The notes under the pieces are model-generated. The model did not search any database, was not told where the DNA came from, and saw only the letters and a list, made by a program, of their open reading frames with translations. A program made the position numbers and the translations under genes. This document shows positions 15,501-22,329 of a DNA stretch of 64,000 bases, one piece after another. How positions within the stretch are numbered: the first letter of the stretch is position 1; every line of letters begins with the position of its first letter. The stretch comes from JBFWRK01 sp050248955 (GTDB lineage: Bacteria > Actinomycetota > Acidimicrobiia > Acidimicrobiales > Ilumatobacteraceae). Location of the stretch: positions 239,634-303,633 of the forward strand of contig JBFWRK010000005.1 of NCBI GenBank assembly GCA_050248955.1. Reading direction: 5' to 3'.

Positions 15501-16113
15501 GGTGATCGATGATCCAACGCTCGTCGATCATCGCCCGGAGGTCGTCGTCGGACGGGAGCCGGATCGTAGCGACCTCGTGCGACGTGCGGAAGCCGTCGAA
15601 GAAGTGGAGGAACGGCACCCGGCTCTCGAGTGCTGCGGCATGGGCGACCAGCGCGAAGTCGGCCGCTTCCTGCACCGAGGCGGCCGACAGCATCGCAAAG
15701 CCCGTCGTGCGCGCAGCCATCACGTCGCTGTGGTCGCCGAAGATCGACAGGGCGTGCGTCGCGATCGAGCGGGCGGCGACGTGGATCACGGTGGGGGAGA
15801 GCTCGCCTGCGATCTTGAACATGTTCGGCAGCATGAGGAGCAGCCCCTGCGAGGCCGTGAACGTCGTCGCCAGCGAACCTCGCATCGCCGCCCCGTGGAG
15901 GGTGCCGGCGGCACCGGCCTCCGACTGCATCTCGATGACCTCGGGCACCGTGCCCCACAGGTTCGGTCGGCCGCTCGCTGCCCACGCGTCCGAGGCCTCC
16001 GCCATCGTGGAGGCCGGCGTGATCGGATAGATCGCGATCACCTCGGAGAGTCGGTATGCAACGCTCGCTGCTGCTTCGTTGCCGTCGATCGTGTCCCAGG
16101 CGTGTGCGTCCAT
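12511..16113 (-). CDS. nifJ: Pyruvate:ferredoxin (flavodoxin) oxidoreductase
   Basis: 1200-aa single-chain PFOR converting pyruvate and CoA to acetyl-CoA, CO2 and reduced ferredoxin. Visible domains: N-terminal pyrimidine-binding region with YPITPASTMAE (about 29-39); gamma region with GLSSKEFTPAMVKAV (about 365-380); two 4Fe-4S motifs, CIDCARCSLVCP (about 690) and CTGCGVCVDVCP (about 748); and a C-terminal thiamine diphosphate region starting CAGCGETPYLKL (about 820). The TPP motif G-D-G-W-A-Y-D-I-G (about 983) runs into N-T-G-G-Q-A-S-K. Length is normal for the NifJ type. It is the first gene of a coupled pair with the DHOD-like gene. It points to anaerobic or low-oxygen carbon metabolism, or to a reductive role in an organism otherwise showing an oxygen-linked heme pathway. 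Confidence 0.97.
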   Translation of the reverse strand: MDAHAWDTIDGNEAAASVAYRLSEVIAIYPITPASTMAEASDAWAASGRPNLWGTVPEVIEMQSEAGAAGTLHGAAMRGSLATTFTASQGLLLMLPNMFKIAGELSPTVIHVAARSIATHALSIFGDHSDVMAARTTGFAMLSAASVQEAADFALVAHAAALESRVPFLHFFDGFRTSHEVATIRLPSDDDLRAMIDERWIIDHRLRGLDPDRPVLRGSAQNPDVFFQAREAGNPFMLAVPGIVEQAFARLGERTGRHYGLVDYTGSPDAERVVVLMGSGAGAAREAVERLVADGERVGLLQVRLYRPFPSAALVAALPTSVRSVAVLDRTKEPGAPAEPLHLDVVEAFADAAADGLRTMPRIIGGRYGLSSKEFTPAMVKAVLDELDAPTPKKRFTVGIVDDVTHLSLTVDHSFTTDSAALRAVFYGLGSDGTVGANKQTAKIVGDLTGRHAQGYFVYDSKKSGSTTVSHLRFDNDEIRSTYLISDADLVAVHQFGLFDRLDVLAVARPDATLLINSPYGVDATWEHLPREVQDEIIERRLQVHVIDAHRVAREAGLAGQINIVMQIAFFALTDLMPLGDAVDAVKASVRKMYGKRGGPVVDANLTAVDHTLAALYPLAVPEVATAGRYRRPPVPPEAPDFVQRITARMLAGEGDLLPVSALPVDGTFPTGTARFEKRQLAASIPIWDASICIDCARCSLVCPHAAIRMKIYDPAELAGLPDDFPTKGFRSHDHPGLQLTIQVLPDDCTGCGVCVDVCPARSKSEVRHKAIDMEPIGEHRDREAARLELFEHITPIAPGVLEPASVKGSQVRQPLFEFSGACAGCGETPYLKLMTQLFGDRAIVANATGCSSIYGGNLPTTPWGTDDHGRGPAWANSLFEDNAEFGLGMRIALDQQATTARHLLEELAPHVGRELSAAVLAVDPTIATDDTTIAAQRDRVAELDAILDRLVDEADEETATLVRRLRPLTGTLVRKNVWIIGGDGWAYDIGSGGLDHVLGSGRDVNIVVLDTEVYSNTGGQASKATPRAAVAKFASGGKITAKKDLGAEARRYGDVYIAQIALGANDVQAVKAFAEAEAWPGVSLIIAYSTCIAHGIDMATSMTHQKDAVRSGYWPLYRYRPGVEEHTQPFSLDSKDPSIPVADFTAVEGRFAILARSQPERAAELLALAQIDIDERWRYYRQLAGLERTVAQLSTPGAS

Positions 16114-16194
16114 CGCCGCTCAGCCTCGTCCATTGGGGGCGGGGTCGCTAGGGCCGGAGGTCCGGGACATCGGGCCGGGAGCCCTCGTCATGGA

Positions 16195-16215
16195 GTTGAG
16201 TCAGATCGACTCATG
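16195..16215. promoter_or_regulatory. HAIR (HspR-associated inverted repeat) before dnaK
   Basis: GTTGAGT-N7-ACTCATG, against the HAIR consensus CTTGAGT-N7-ACTCAAG. It lies about 100 nt before the dnaK ATG. A possible promoter follows it (-35 TTGGCG at 16232-16237, 18-bp spacer, -10 TAGCCT at 16256-16261). HspR, encoded as the fourth gene of the operon, is expected to bind here and repress the operon until DnaK is titrated by unfolded proteins. Confidence 0.8.
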
Positions 16216-16314
16216 TTTTCTCACTCGGGAGTTGGCGGGAGGGTCCGTGGCGTCGTAGCCTGCTCACAGCGAGAAGACCCGCACCCATCGTCCCTGCCCC
16301 CAGGAGGAACCATC

Positions 16315-18156
16315 ATGCCGAAGGCCGTCGGAATCGACCTCGGGACCACCAACTCCGTCGTCGCCGTGCTCGAGGCCGGCGATCCGGTCGTGATCCCGAA
16401 CTCCGAAGGAGCCCGCACCACGCCGTCCGTGGTCGCGTTCTCGAAGGCCGGCGAGGTGCTGGTCGGCGAGGTCGCGAAGCGCCAGGCGATCACCAACTCC
16501 GACCGCACCTTCCGTTCGATCAAGCGCCACATGGGCGAGAGCTGGAAGAGCAGCGACATCGACGGCAAGCAGTACACGCCGCAGGAGATCAGCGCCCGCA
16601 CGCTCATGAAGCTGAAGCGCGATGCCGAGGCGTACCTCGGCGAGACGGTCACCCAGGCCGTGATCACCGTGCCCGCGTACTTCGACGATGCACAGCGCAC
16701 CGCGACCAAGGAAGCCGGGCAGATCGCCGGCCTCGAGGTGCTGCGGATCATCAACGAGCCGACAGCGGCTGCACTTGCATACGGGCTCGACAAGGGTGCC
16801 GAGGACGAGACCGTGCTCGTGTTCGACCTCGGCGGCGGCACGTTCGACGTGTCGGTGCTGGAGATCGGTGAGGGCGTGTTCGAGGTCAAGTCGACCCACG
16901 GCGACACGACGCTGGGCGGCGACGACTGGGACCAGCGTGTGATCGATTGGCTCGTGCAGCAGTTCAAGGCTGCGCACGGCGTCGATCTGTCGAACGACCG
17001 GATGGCCACGCAGCGTCTCAAGGAGGCCGCCGAGAAGGCGAAGATCGAGCTCTCGCAGGTCCAGCAGACCCAGATCAACCTCCCGTTCATCACGGCCACG
17101 CCGGAGGGACCGCTCCACCTCGACGTCTCGCTCACGCGGGCGAAGTTCCAGGAGATGACCGCCGACCTCCTCGAGCGTTGCCGCGTGCCGTTCGAGCAGG
17201 CGATCAAGGACGCCGGGCTCACGAAGGGCCACATCAACCACGTCATCCTCGTCGGCGGCTCGACGCGGATGCCTGCGGTGCAGGAGCTCGTGCTCTCGTT
17301 CACCGGCAAGGAGCCGAACAAGTCGGTCAACCCCGACGAGGTCGTCGCCGTCGGCGCCGCGATCCAGGCCGGCGTGCTGCGCGGTGAGGTGAAGGACGTC
17401 CTCCTGCTCGACGTCACGCCGCTGTCGCTCGGCATCGAGACCAAGGGTGGCGTGATGACGAAGCTGATCGAGCGGAACACCACGATCCCGACCCGTCGCA
17501 CCGAGGTCTTCACCACGGCCGAGGACATGCAGCCGTCCGTCGAGATCCACGTGCTCCAGGGCGAGCGCGAGATGGCGATGTACAACAAGACGCTCGGCAA
17601 GTTCCAGCTCGTCGACCTCCCGCCGGCTCCGCGTGGTGTGCCCCAGATCGAGGTCACGTTCGACATCGACGCAAACGGCATCGTCCACGTGTCGGCGAAG
17701 GATCGGGCGACGAACAAGGAGCAGTCGATGACGATCACCGGCCAGTCGTCGCTCGACAAGGACGCGATCGACCAGATGGTGAAGGACGCCGAAGCGCATG
17801 CCGAAGAGGACCGCCGTCGCCGCGAGGAGGCGGAGGTCCGCAACAACGCCGACACCCTCGTCTACTCCACCGAGAAGGTGCTGAAGGAGCAGGGCGACAA
17901 GGTCACCGCCGACGAGCGCGCCGCGGTCGAGCAGCCGCTCGCCGATCTCAAGAAGGCGCTCGACGGCAGCGACACGGCTGCCATCAAGGAGGCCAGCGAG
18001 CAGCTGATGAGCGCCAGCCAAGCGTTCAGCCAGAAGCTCTACGAGGCTGCTGCCCGTGACACCAACGCGGCGGGCACGTCCGCCTCCGGCCAGGACAGCG
18101 CGAACGCGGTGAACGACGACGAGATCGTCGACGCCGAGATCGTCGACGAGTCGTGA
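16315..18156 (+). CDS. dnaK: Chaperone protein DnaK (Hsp70)
   Basis: 613-aa Hsp70. The ATPase domain (1-380) contains GIDLGTTNS at 6-14, the TVPAYFDDAQR signature and VLVFDLGGGTFDVSVLEI, and then HVILVGGSTRMPAVQ. The substrate domain (about 390-540) follows the linker VLLLDVTPLSLGIET. The lid ends in an acidic tail containing DDEIVDAEIVDES, the EEVD-like bacterial terminus. DnaK folds proteins with DnaJ and GrpE and, in actinobacteria, acts as co-repressor with HspR. An AGGAGG site lies 8 nt upstream of the ATG. First gene of dnaK-grpE-dnaJ-hspR, preceded by a HAIR operator. Confidence 0.99.
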   Translation: MPKAVGIDLGTTNSVVAVLEAGDPVVIPNSEGARTTPSVVAFSKAGEVLVGEVAKRQAITNSDRTFRSIKRHMGESWKSSDIDGKQYTPQEISARTLMKLKRDAEAYLGETVTQAVITVPAYFDDAQRTATKEAGQIAGLEVLRIINEPTAAALAYGLDKGAEDETVLVFDLGGGTFDVSVLEIGEGVFEVKSTHGDTTLGGDDWDQRVIDWLVQQFKAAHGVDLSNDRMATQRLKEAAEKAKIELSQVQQTQINLPFITATPEGPLHLDVSLTRAKFQEMTADLLERCRVPFEQAIKDAGLTKGHINHVILVGGSTRMPAVQELVLSFTGKEPNKSVNPDEVVAVGAAIQAGVLRGEVKDVLLLDVTPLSLGIETKGGVMTKLIERNTTIPTRRTEVFTTAEDMQPSVEIHVLQGEREMAMYNKTLGKFQLVDLPPAPRGVPQIEVTFDIDANGIVHVSAKDRATNKEQSMTITGQSSLDKDAIDQMVKDAEAHAEEDRRRREEAEVRNNADTLVYSTEKVLKEQGDKVTADERAAVEQPLADLKKALDGSDTAAIKEASEQLMSASQAFSQKLYEAAARDTNAAGTSASGQDSANAVNDDEIVDAEIVDES

Positions 18157-18169
18157 TCGAGGTCCACTG

Positions 18170-18787
18170 ATGGATGCCGAGATGATCGCTGCCGGTGACG
18201 GCGACGACACGAGCGCTCCTGGCCCGACCGAGACCGACCAGGCGGAGGAGATCGGCGTGGACGACGTCGACGAGGAGTTGGAGCGGGCGAGCGAGATCGA
18301 GGACATCACCTCGCCACTCGACCGCCCGCTCGACCCGGACAGTGCTGACGCGGCTGGTGCCGCGGTCGAGGACGACCTCGTCGCGCTGGTCTCCGAGCGC
18401 GATCAGTTCAAGGACATCGCGCTCCGGCTGCAGGCCGACTTCGACAACTACCGCAAGCGAGTGGCGGCGCAGCAGAGCGAGGCCGTCGAGCGCGGCACCG
18501 GCAAGGTCGCCGAAGCGTTGCTGCCCGTCCTCGACGCGTGCGAAGCGGCGTTCCTGCAGCACCCCGGGGCGATCGAACCGCTCTTCAACCTGCTCCTCGG
18601 GGAGCTGCGCAAGCTCGGTCTCGAGTCGCTCGACCTGCAGGATCGGCCGTTCGATCCGACCGTGGCCGACGCGGTGTTGCACGAGCCCGGCGACGGCGGC
18701 GAGCCGGTCGTCAGCGAGGTGCTGCGCAGCGGCTATCTGTGGAAGGGGCGGGTGCTCCGTCCTGCGATGGTGAAGGTCCGAGGCTGA
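18170..18787 (+). CDS. grpE: Nucleotide exchange factor GrpE
   Basis: 205-aa GrpE. The N-terminal 65 residues are acidic and low in structure. A coiled-coil follows (DLVALVSERDQFKDIALRLQ), then the family signature FDNYRKRVAAQQ. The C-terminal beta domain includes FDPTVADAVLHEPG and ends GYLWKGRVLRPAMVKV, all typical. It releases ADP from DnaK. The gene starts 13 nt after dnaK, with GAGG upstream, so it is clearly co-transcribed. Confidence 0.97.
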   Translation: MDAEMIAAGDGDDTSAPGPTETDQAEEIGVDDVDEELERASEIEDITSPLDRPLDPDSADAAGAAVEDDLVALVSERDQFKDIALRLQADFDNYRKRVAAQQSEAVERGTGKVAEALLPVLDACEAAFLQHPGAIEPLFNLLLGELRKLGLESLDLQDRPFDPTVADAVLHEPGDGGEPVVSEVLRSGYLWKGRVLRPAMVKVRG

Positions 18788-18844
18788 GGTCGGCGACGAA
18801 CGGCCGAGTGATCCGGCCGAGTGAACGCAGGGAGGTGAATCGAC

Positions 18845-19951
18845 ATGGCAGCGCAACGTGAGTGGTACGAGAAGGACTACTACAAGGTCCTCGGCGTGTC
18901 CGACACCGCCTCTGCGAAGGAGATCACCAAGGCCTACCGGAAGCTCGCCCGCCAGCTGCACCCCGATGCCAACCCCGGCAACGACGCCGCTGAGTCTCGC
19001 TTCAAGGAGGTCGCCGCGGCGTACGACGTGCTCGGCGACGACACGAAGCGCGCCGAGTACGACGAGGTCCGGCGCCTCGGTCCGGTCGGCGGGCCCGGCG
19101 CTGGTGGTGGCTTCACGTTCAACCCCGGCGACGCCGGGATGGGCGACCTGTTCACCAACCTGTTCGGCGGCGGCCGTCGGCGCGGTGGTGCCGGTGGTGG
19201 CGTCGGCCCCCAGCGGGGCGCCGACATCGAGGCATCGCTGACGCTCGACTTCGCCGATGCTGCGCATGGCATCACCACCGTGCTGTTCCTCACCGCCGAT
19301 GCGCAGTGCTCCACGTGTCAAGGATCGGGTGCTCGTCCCGGCACGTCGCCGAAGACCTGTCCGACCTGCGCCGGGCGCGGCGTCGTCGACGAGAACCAGG
19401 GTTTCTTCTCGTTCTCGTCACCCTGCCGCACGTGTCAGGGCCGGGGTGTCGTCGTCGAGCAGCCGTGCTCGACCTGTCGTGGCTCCGGGATCGAGAAGCG
19501 CCCTCGCGAGGTCAAGGTCCGCATCCCCGCCGGTGTCGACGATGGTCAGCGGATCCGGCTGAAGGGCCGCGGCGCGCCGGGCCGCAACGGCGGACCGCCC
19601 GGTGACCTCTTCGTCGAGTGCAAAGTGCTCCCGCACCGCCTCTACGGGCGCTCCGGCCGCAACCTGACCGTGCACGTGCCGATCACCTATGCGGAGGCGG
19701 TGCTCGGCGCCGAGATCGAGGTCCCAACGCTCGAGAACGAGACGGTGAAGCTGCGCCTGAAGCCGGGGACCCAACCCGGTTCGCGTCACCGCGTGAAGGG
19801 CAAGGGCATCGTCACGCCGCACCACACCGGCGACCTGATCGTCACCGTCGATCTCGTCGTGCCGACCACCGTGAGCTCGGCCGAGCGCGCTGCGATCGAG
19901 CAGCTCGCGAGCGCGTCGACCACCTCGCCCAGGAAGCACCTGGAGGGATGA
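18845..19951 (+). CDS. dnaJ: Chaperone protein DnaJ
   Basis: 368-aa type I DnaJ. J-domain at 10-76 with the H-P-D triad at 39-41; Gly/Phe-rich linker at about 80-120 (GGPGAGGGFTFNPGDAG). The zinc domain has all four C-x-x-C-x-G-x-G repeats (CSTCQGSG, CPTCAGRG, CRTCQGRG, CSTCRGSG). C-terminal peptide-binding domains follow. It delivers substrates to DnaK and stimulates its ATPase. An AGGGAGGTG site lies 8 nt upstream of the ATG. Its stop codon overlaps the region where hspR translation begins. Confidence 0.98.
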   Translation: MAAQREWYEKDYYKVLGVSDTASAKEITKAYRKLARQLHPDANPGNDAAESRFKEVAAAYDVLGDDTKRAEYDEVRRLGPVGGPGAGGGFTFNPGDAGMGDLFTNLFGGGRRRGGAGGGVGPQRGADIEASLTLDFADAAHGITTVLFLTADAQCSTCQGSGARPGTSPKTCPTCAGRGVVDENQGFFSFSSPCRTCQGRGVVVEQPCSTCRGSGIEKRPREVKVRIPAGVDDGQRIRLKGRGAPGRNGGPPGDLFVECKVLPHRLYGRSGRNLTVHVPITYAEAVLGAEIEVPTLENETVKLRLKPGTQPGSRHRVKGKGIVTPHHTGDLIVTVDLVVPTTVSSAERAAIEQLASASTTSPRKHLEG

Positions 19952-19953
19952 CC

Positions 19954-20346
19954 ATGAAGCACCAGACGCGCGCCGTGTACGTGATCTCCGTCGCCGCCGA
20001 GCTGGCGGGCATGCACCCGCAGACGCTGCGCATCTACGAGCGCAAGGGGCTGCTCGAGCCGTCGCGCACCGCCGGCGGCAGCCGCCGCTACTCCGATGCG
20101 GACATCGCCCGGTTGCAGCGGATCGCCGACCTCGCCGCCGAGGGCATGAACCTCGCCGGCATCAGGCGGGTGATGGAGCTCGAGCACGAGAACGCAGCCC
20201 TGCGCAAGGAGATCGATGCGCTGCGCCACACCGCCGAGTCGGCGACCGCCGAGGCGGCGCGCCGTTCGCCGCGACGCGATCTCGTACCGCTCCGTCAGCA
20301 GGTCGCGCTGTTCGGCAAGCTCCCGAGCATCTTCGACCGCGACTGA
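19954..20346 (+). CDS. hspR: Heat-shock repressor HspR (MerR family)
   Basis: 130-aa MerR-type regulator. The winged-helix DNA-binding domain (about 8-75) reads VYVISVAAELAGMHPQTLRI followed by YERKGLLEPSRTAGGSRRYS, the HspR hallmark. A C-terminal coiled-coil (about 78-105) supports dimerisation. Two ATGs are possible: 19948, which overlaps the dnaJ stop, and 19954. GGAGGG ends at 19947, so only 19954 has proper spacing and is chosen. Fourth gene of the dnaK operon. It probably represses through the HAIR sites at 16195-16215 (dnaK) and 22282-22304 (clpB), with DnaK as co-repressor, giving a feedback loop. Confidence 0.95.
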   Translation: MKHQTRAVYVISVAAELAGMHPQTLRIYERKGLLEPSRTAGGSRRYSDADIARLQRIADLAAEGMNLAGIRRVMELEHENAALRKEIDALRHTAESATAEAARRSPRRDLVPLRQQVALFGKLPSIFDRD

Positions 20347-20460
20347 CACGCCGACCGCGGCGCGGAGTCGTCGGAGGCATGCACGTGCCGGCGACCGTCT
20401 TGGGCCGAAGGGCTGTTCCACGGGCACTAAGGTCCTCCCGCCTGCTCGGCTGGAGCTGGC

Positions 20461-22188
20461 ATGACGGGAACGGGGAACAGGATGTTGCACAGATCACGGA
20501 GATCGGCGGCGTTGCTCGGCGTAGCGGCGTTGGCAGGAGTGCTCGTGAGCGGTCAGACGCCGGTGAGAGCTGCCGGAGAGGCGACGACGTACGTCGTCCT
20601 CGCGACCGACGCGTCCACGGTCGATGCCGCGATCGCCGCGGTCGAAGCGGCCGGGGGCCAGGTCACCAACGTGAACCGCGCGATCGGGCTCGTCACCGCC
20701 TCGGCTTCCGACGCGACGTTCGCCGCCAGCGTCACCGCCCAGGCGGATGTCGCCGGCGTCGCCCGCAACACGCCGATCGGTTCCGCTCCCGCCGAAGCGG
20801 CGCGCCGGCGCGATGCGGTCGAGAAGGAGGGCCGCGCGAGCGGAGGCGGCAGGGGACATCACGATCCCGACGATGACGATGTCACCGCCGAGCCGCTGGC
20901 GTCGTTCCAGTGGGACATGCAGATGATGGATGCCACTCCCGAGGGCTCGTACGACGAGCAGCTCGGTCGTCATGACGTGCTCGTCGGCATCATCGACACG
21001 GGCGTGGACGGCAGCCATCCCGACATCGCGCCCAACTTCAGCGGCGAGCTCAGCCGGAACTTCACGACCGACATCCCGCTCGTCGACGGTCCCTGCGCGG
21101 AGGAGACCGACGCGTCGTGCGAGGACGCCGCCGACGTCGACGACAACGGTCACGGCACGCACGTCGCCGGCACGATCGGCGCAGCCATCAACGGCATCGG
21201 TATGGCCGGCGTCGCCCCCGGCGTCACACTGGTCAACCTCCGTGCCGGTCAGGACTCTGGTTACTTCTTCCTGAGCGCGACGGTCGACGCGTTGACATAC
21301 GCCGGCGACAACGGGATCGACGTCGTCAATATGAGCTTCTACGTCGATCCGTGGCTCTACAACTGCCGCAGCAACCCGGCCGATTCACCGGCCGAGCAGG
21401 CGGAGCAGGCGACGATCATCGACGCGACGCAGCGAGCGCTCGACTACGCCCGCCACCACGGGGTCACGCTCGTCGCCGCGCTGGGCAACGAGCACCAGGA
21501 TCTCGGGGCCGCGTTGAAGATCGACGCGACCAGTCCTGACTTCCCGCCCGGTACCGAGCGCACCCGCGAGGTCACGAACGACTGCCTCGACATGCCGACC
21601 GAGGGTGGTGGCGTCATCTCCGTCTCGGCGGTCGGCCCGAGTGGCAAGAAGGCGGACTTCTCGAACCACGGTCTCGAGCAGAACGACGTTGCCGCCCCGG
21701 GTGGCTACTTCCGTGACTTCATCGGTACGCCACAGAACCGTGTGCCCGAGAACATGATCCTCGGGCCGTACCCGACCAACGTCGCCGTCGCCGAGGGTGC
21801 GGTCGATCCCGTCACCGGTGCGGTGCTGCCCGACTTCGAGGGGTTCGTGCTCGCCGAGTGCTCGGCACCGAGCATCGACGCCTGCGCGTTCTGGCAGTTC
21901 ATCCAGGGCACGTCGATGGCGTCACCGCACGCCGCCGGGGTCGCCGCGCTGATCGTCAGCGAGGACGGCAAGCGCGACAAGGTGCACGGTGGGCGAACCC
22001 TGGACCCGGCGAAGGTCGAGAAGCAACTCCTCCGCTCGGCCACCGACATCGCCTGCCCGGCAGCGGTCATCACCTATGCGGCGGAAGGTCGCGACGACCC
22101 CTCGTTCGACGCCCCGTGCGTCGGATCGCGCAAGCGGAACTCGATCTACGGAGACGGGATCGTCAACGCATTGCGCGCTGTCGACTGA
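20461..22188 (+). CDS. Secreted S8 (subtilisin-family) serine peptidase
   Basis: 575-aa preproenzyme. A signal peptide (about 1-38, LLGVAALAGVLVSGQTPVRA) is followed by an I9-like propeptide (about 40-110) and a charged linker. The subtilase domain has the full triad: Asp179 in GIIDTGVDGSHPD, His231 in NGHGTHVAG and Ser485 in GTSMASPHAAG, with the oxyanion Asn in AALGNE. Several Cys pairs inside the catalytic domain suggest disulfides. It is exported and probably degrades proteins outside the cell. The ATG at 20461 has a GGAG just upstream. It sits between hspR and clpB but has its own spacing and no HAIR, so heat control is not indicated. Confidence 0.93.
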   Translation: MTGTGNRMLHRSRRSAALLGVAALAGVLVSGQTPVRAAGEATTYVVLATDASTVDAAIAAVEAAGGQVTNVNRAIGLVTASASDATFAASVTAQADVAGVARNTPIGSAPAEAARRRDAVEKEGRASGGGRGHHDPDDDDVTAEPLASFQWDMQMMDATPEGSYDEQLGRHDVLVGIIDTGVDGSHPDIAPNFSGELSRNFTTDIPLVDGPCAEETDASCEDAADVDDNGHGTHVAGTIGAAINGIGMAGVAPGVTLVNLRAGQDSGYFFLSATVDALTYAGDNGIDVVNMSFYVDPWLYNCRSNPADSPAEQAEQATIIDATQRALDYARHHGVTLVAALGNEHQDLGAALKIDATSPDFPPGTERTREVTNDCLDMPTEGGGVISVSAVGPSGKKADFSNHGLEQNDVAAPGGYFRDFIGTPQNRVPENMILGPYPTNVAVAEGAVDPVTGAVLPDFEGFVLAECSAPSIDACAFWQFIQGTSMASPHAAGVAALIVSEDGKRDKVHGGRTLDPAKVEKQLLRSATDIACPAAVITYAAEGRDDPSFDAPCVGSRKRNSIYGDGIVNALRAVD

Positions 22189-22210
22189 CGCCAACGAGAA
22201 CAGGGAATTG

Positions 22211-22242
22211 ACGTGGTGGGGGGTCTCGACCCTCCACCACGT
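22211..22242 (+). terminator. Hairpin after the subtilase gene
   Basis: ACGTGGTGGGGGG (22211-22223) pairs with CCCTCCACCACGT (22230-22242). The stem is 13 bp with one G-T (G-U) wobble and a 6-nt loop. There is no T-run. It is located 22 nt past the S8 stop and before the clpB operator. Confidence 0.6.
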
Positions 22243-22281
22243 CGAGATGTACGGCTTCGTGGGGGGACTTGTTGATCCCAG

Positions 22282-22304
22282 AGTTGATAGACTTTGTATC
22301 AACT
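22282..22304. promoter_or_regulatory. HAIR-like operator before clpB
   Basis: A perfect inverted repeat AGTTGATA-N7-TATCAACT has the same TTGA-N11-TCAA framework as HAIR. It overlaps a TAGACT -10 candidate (22288-22293), about 26 nt before the clpB ATG. HspR binding here would block transcription. Confidence 0.75.
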
Positions 22305-22329
22305 TTCCGCAGTGAGGTGCTCGTAGATC

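Noticed and set aside
12535..16314. A very long N-terminal extension of dnaK, open in frame for about 3.8 kb
   Set aside because: It is antisense to nifJ. The DnaK start at 16315 has an AGGAGG site and the family N-terminus.
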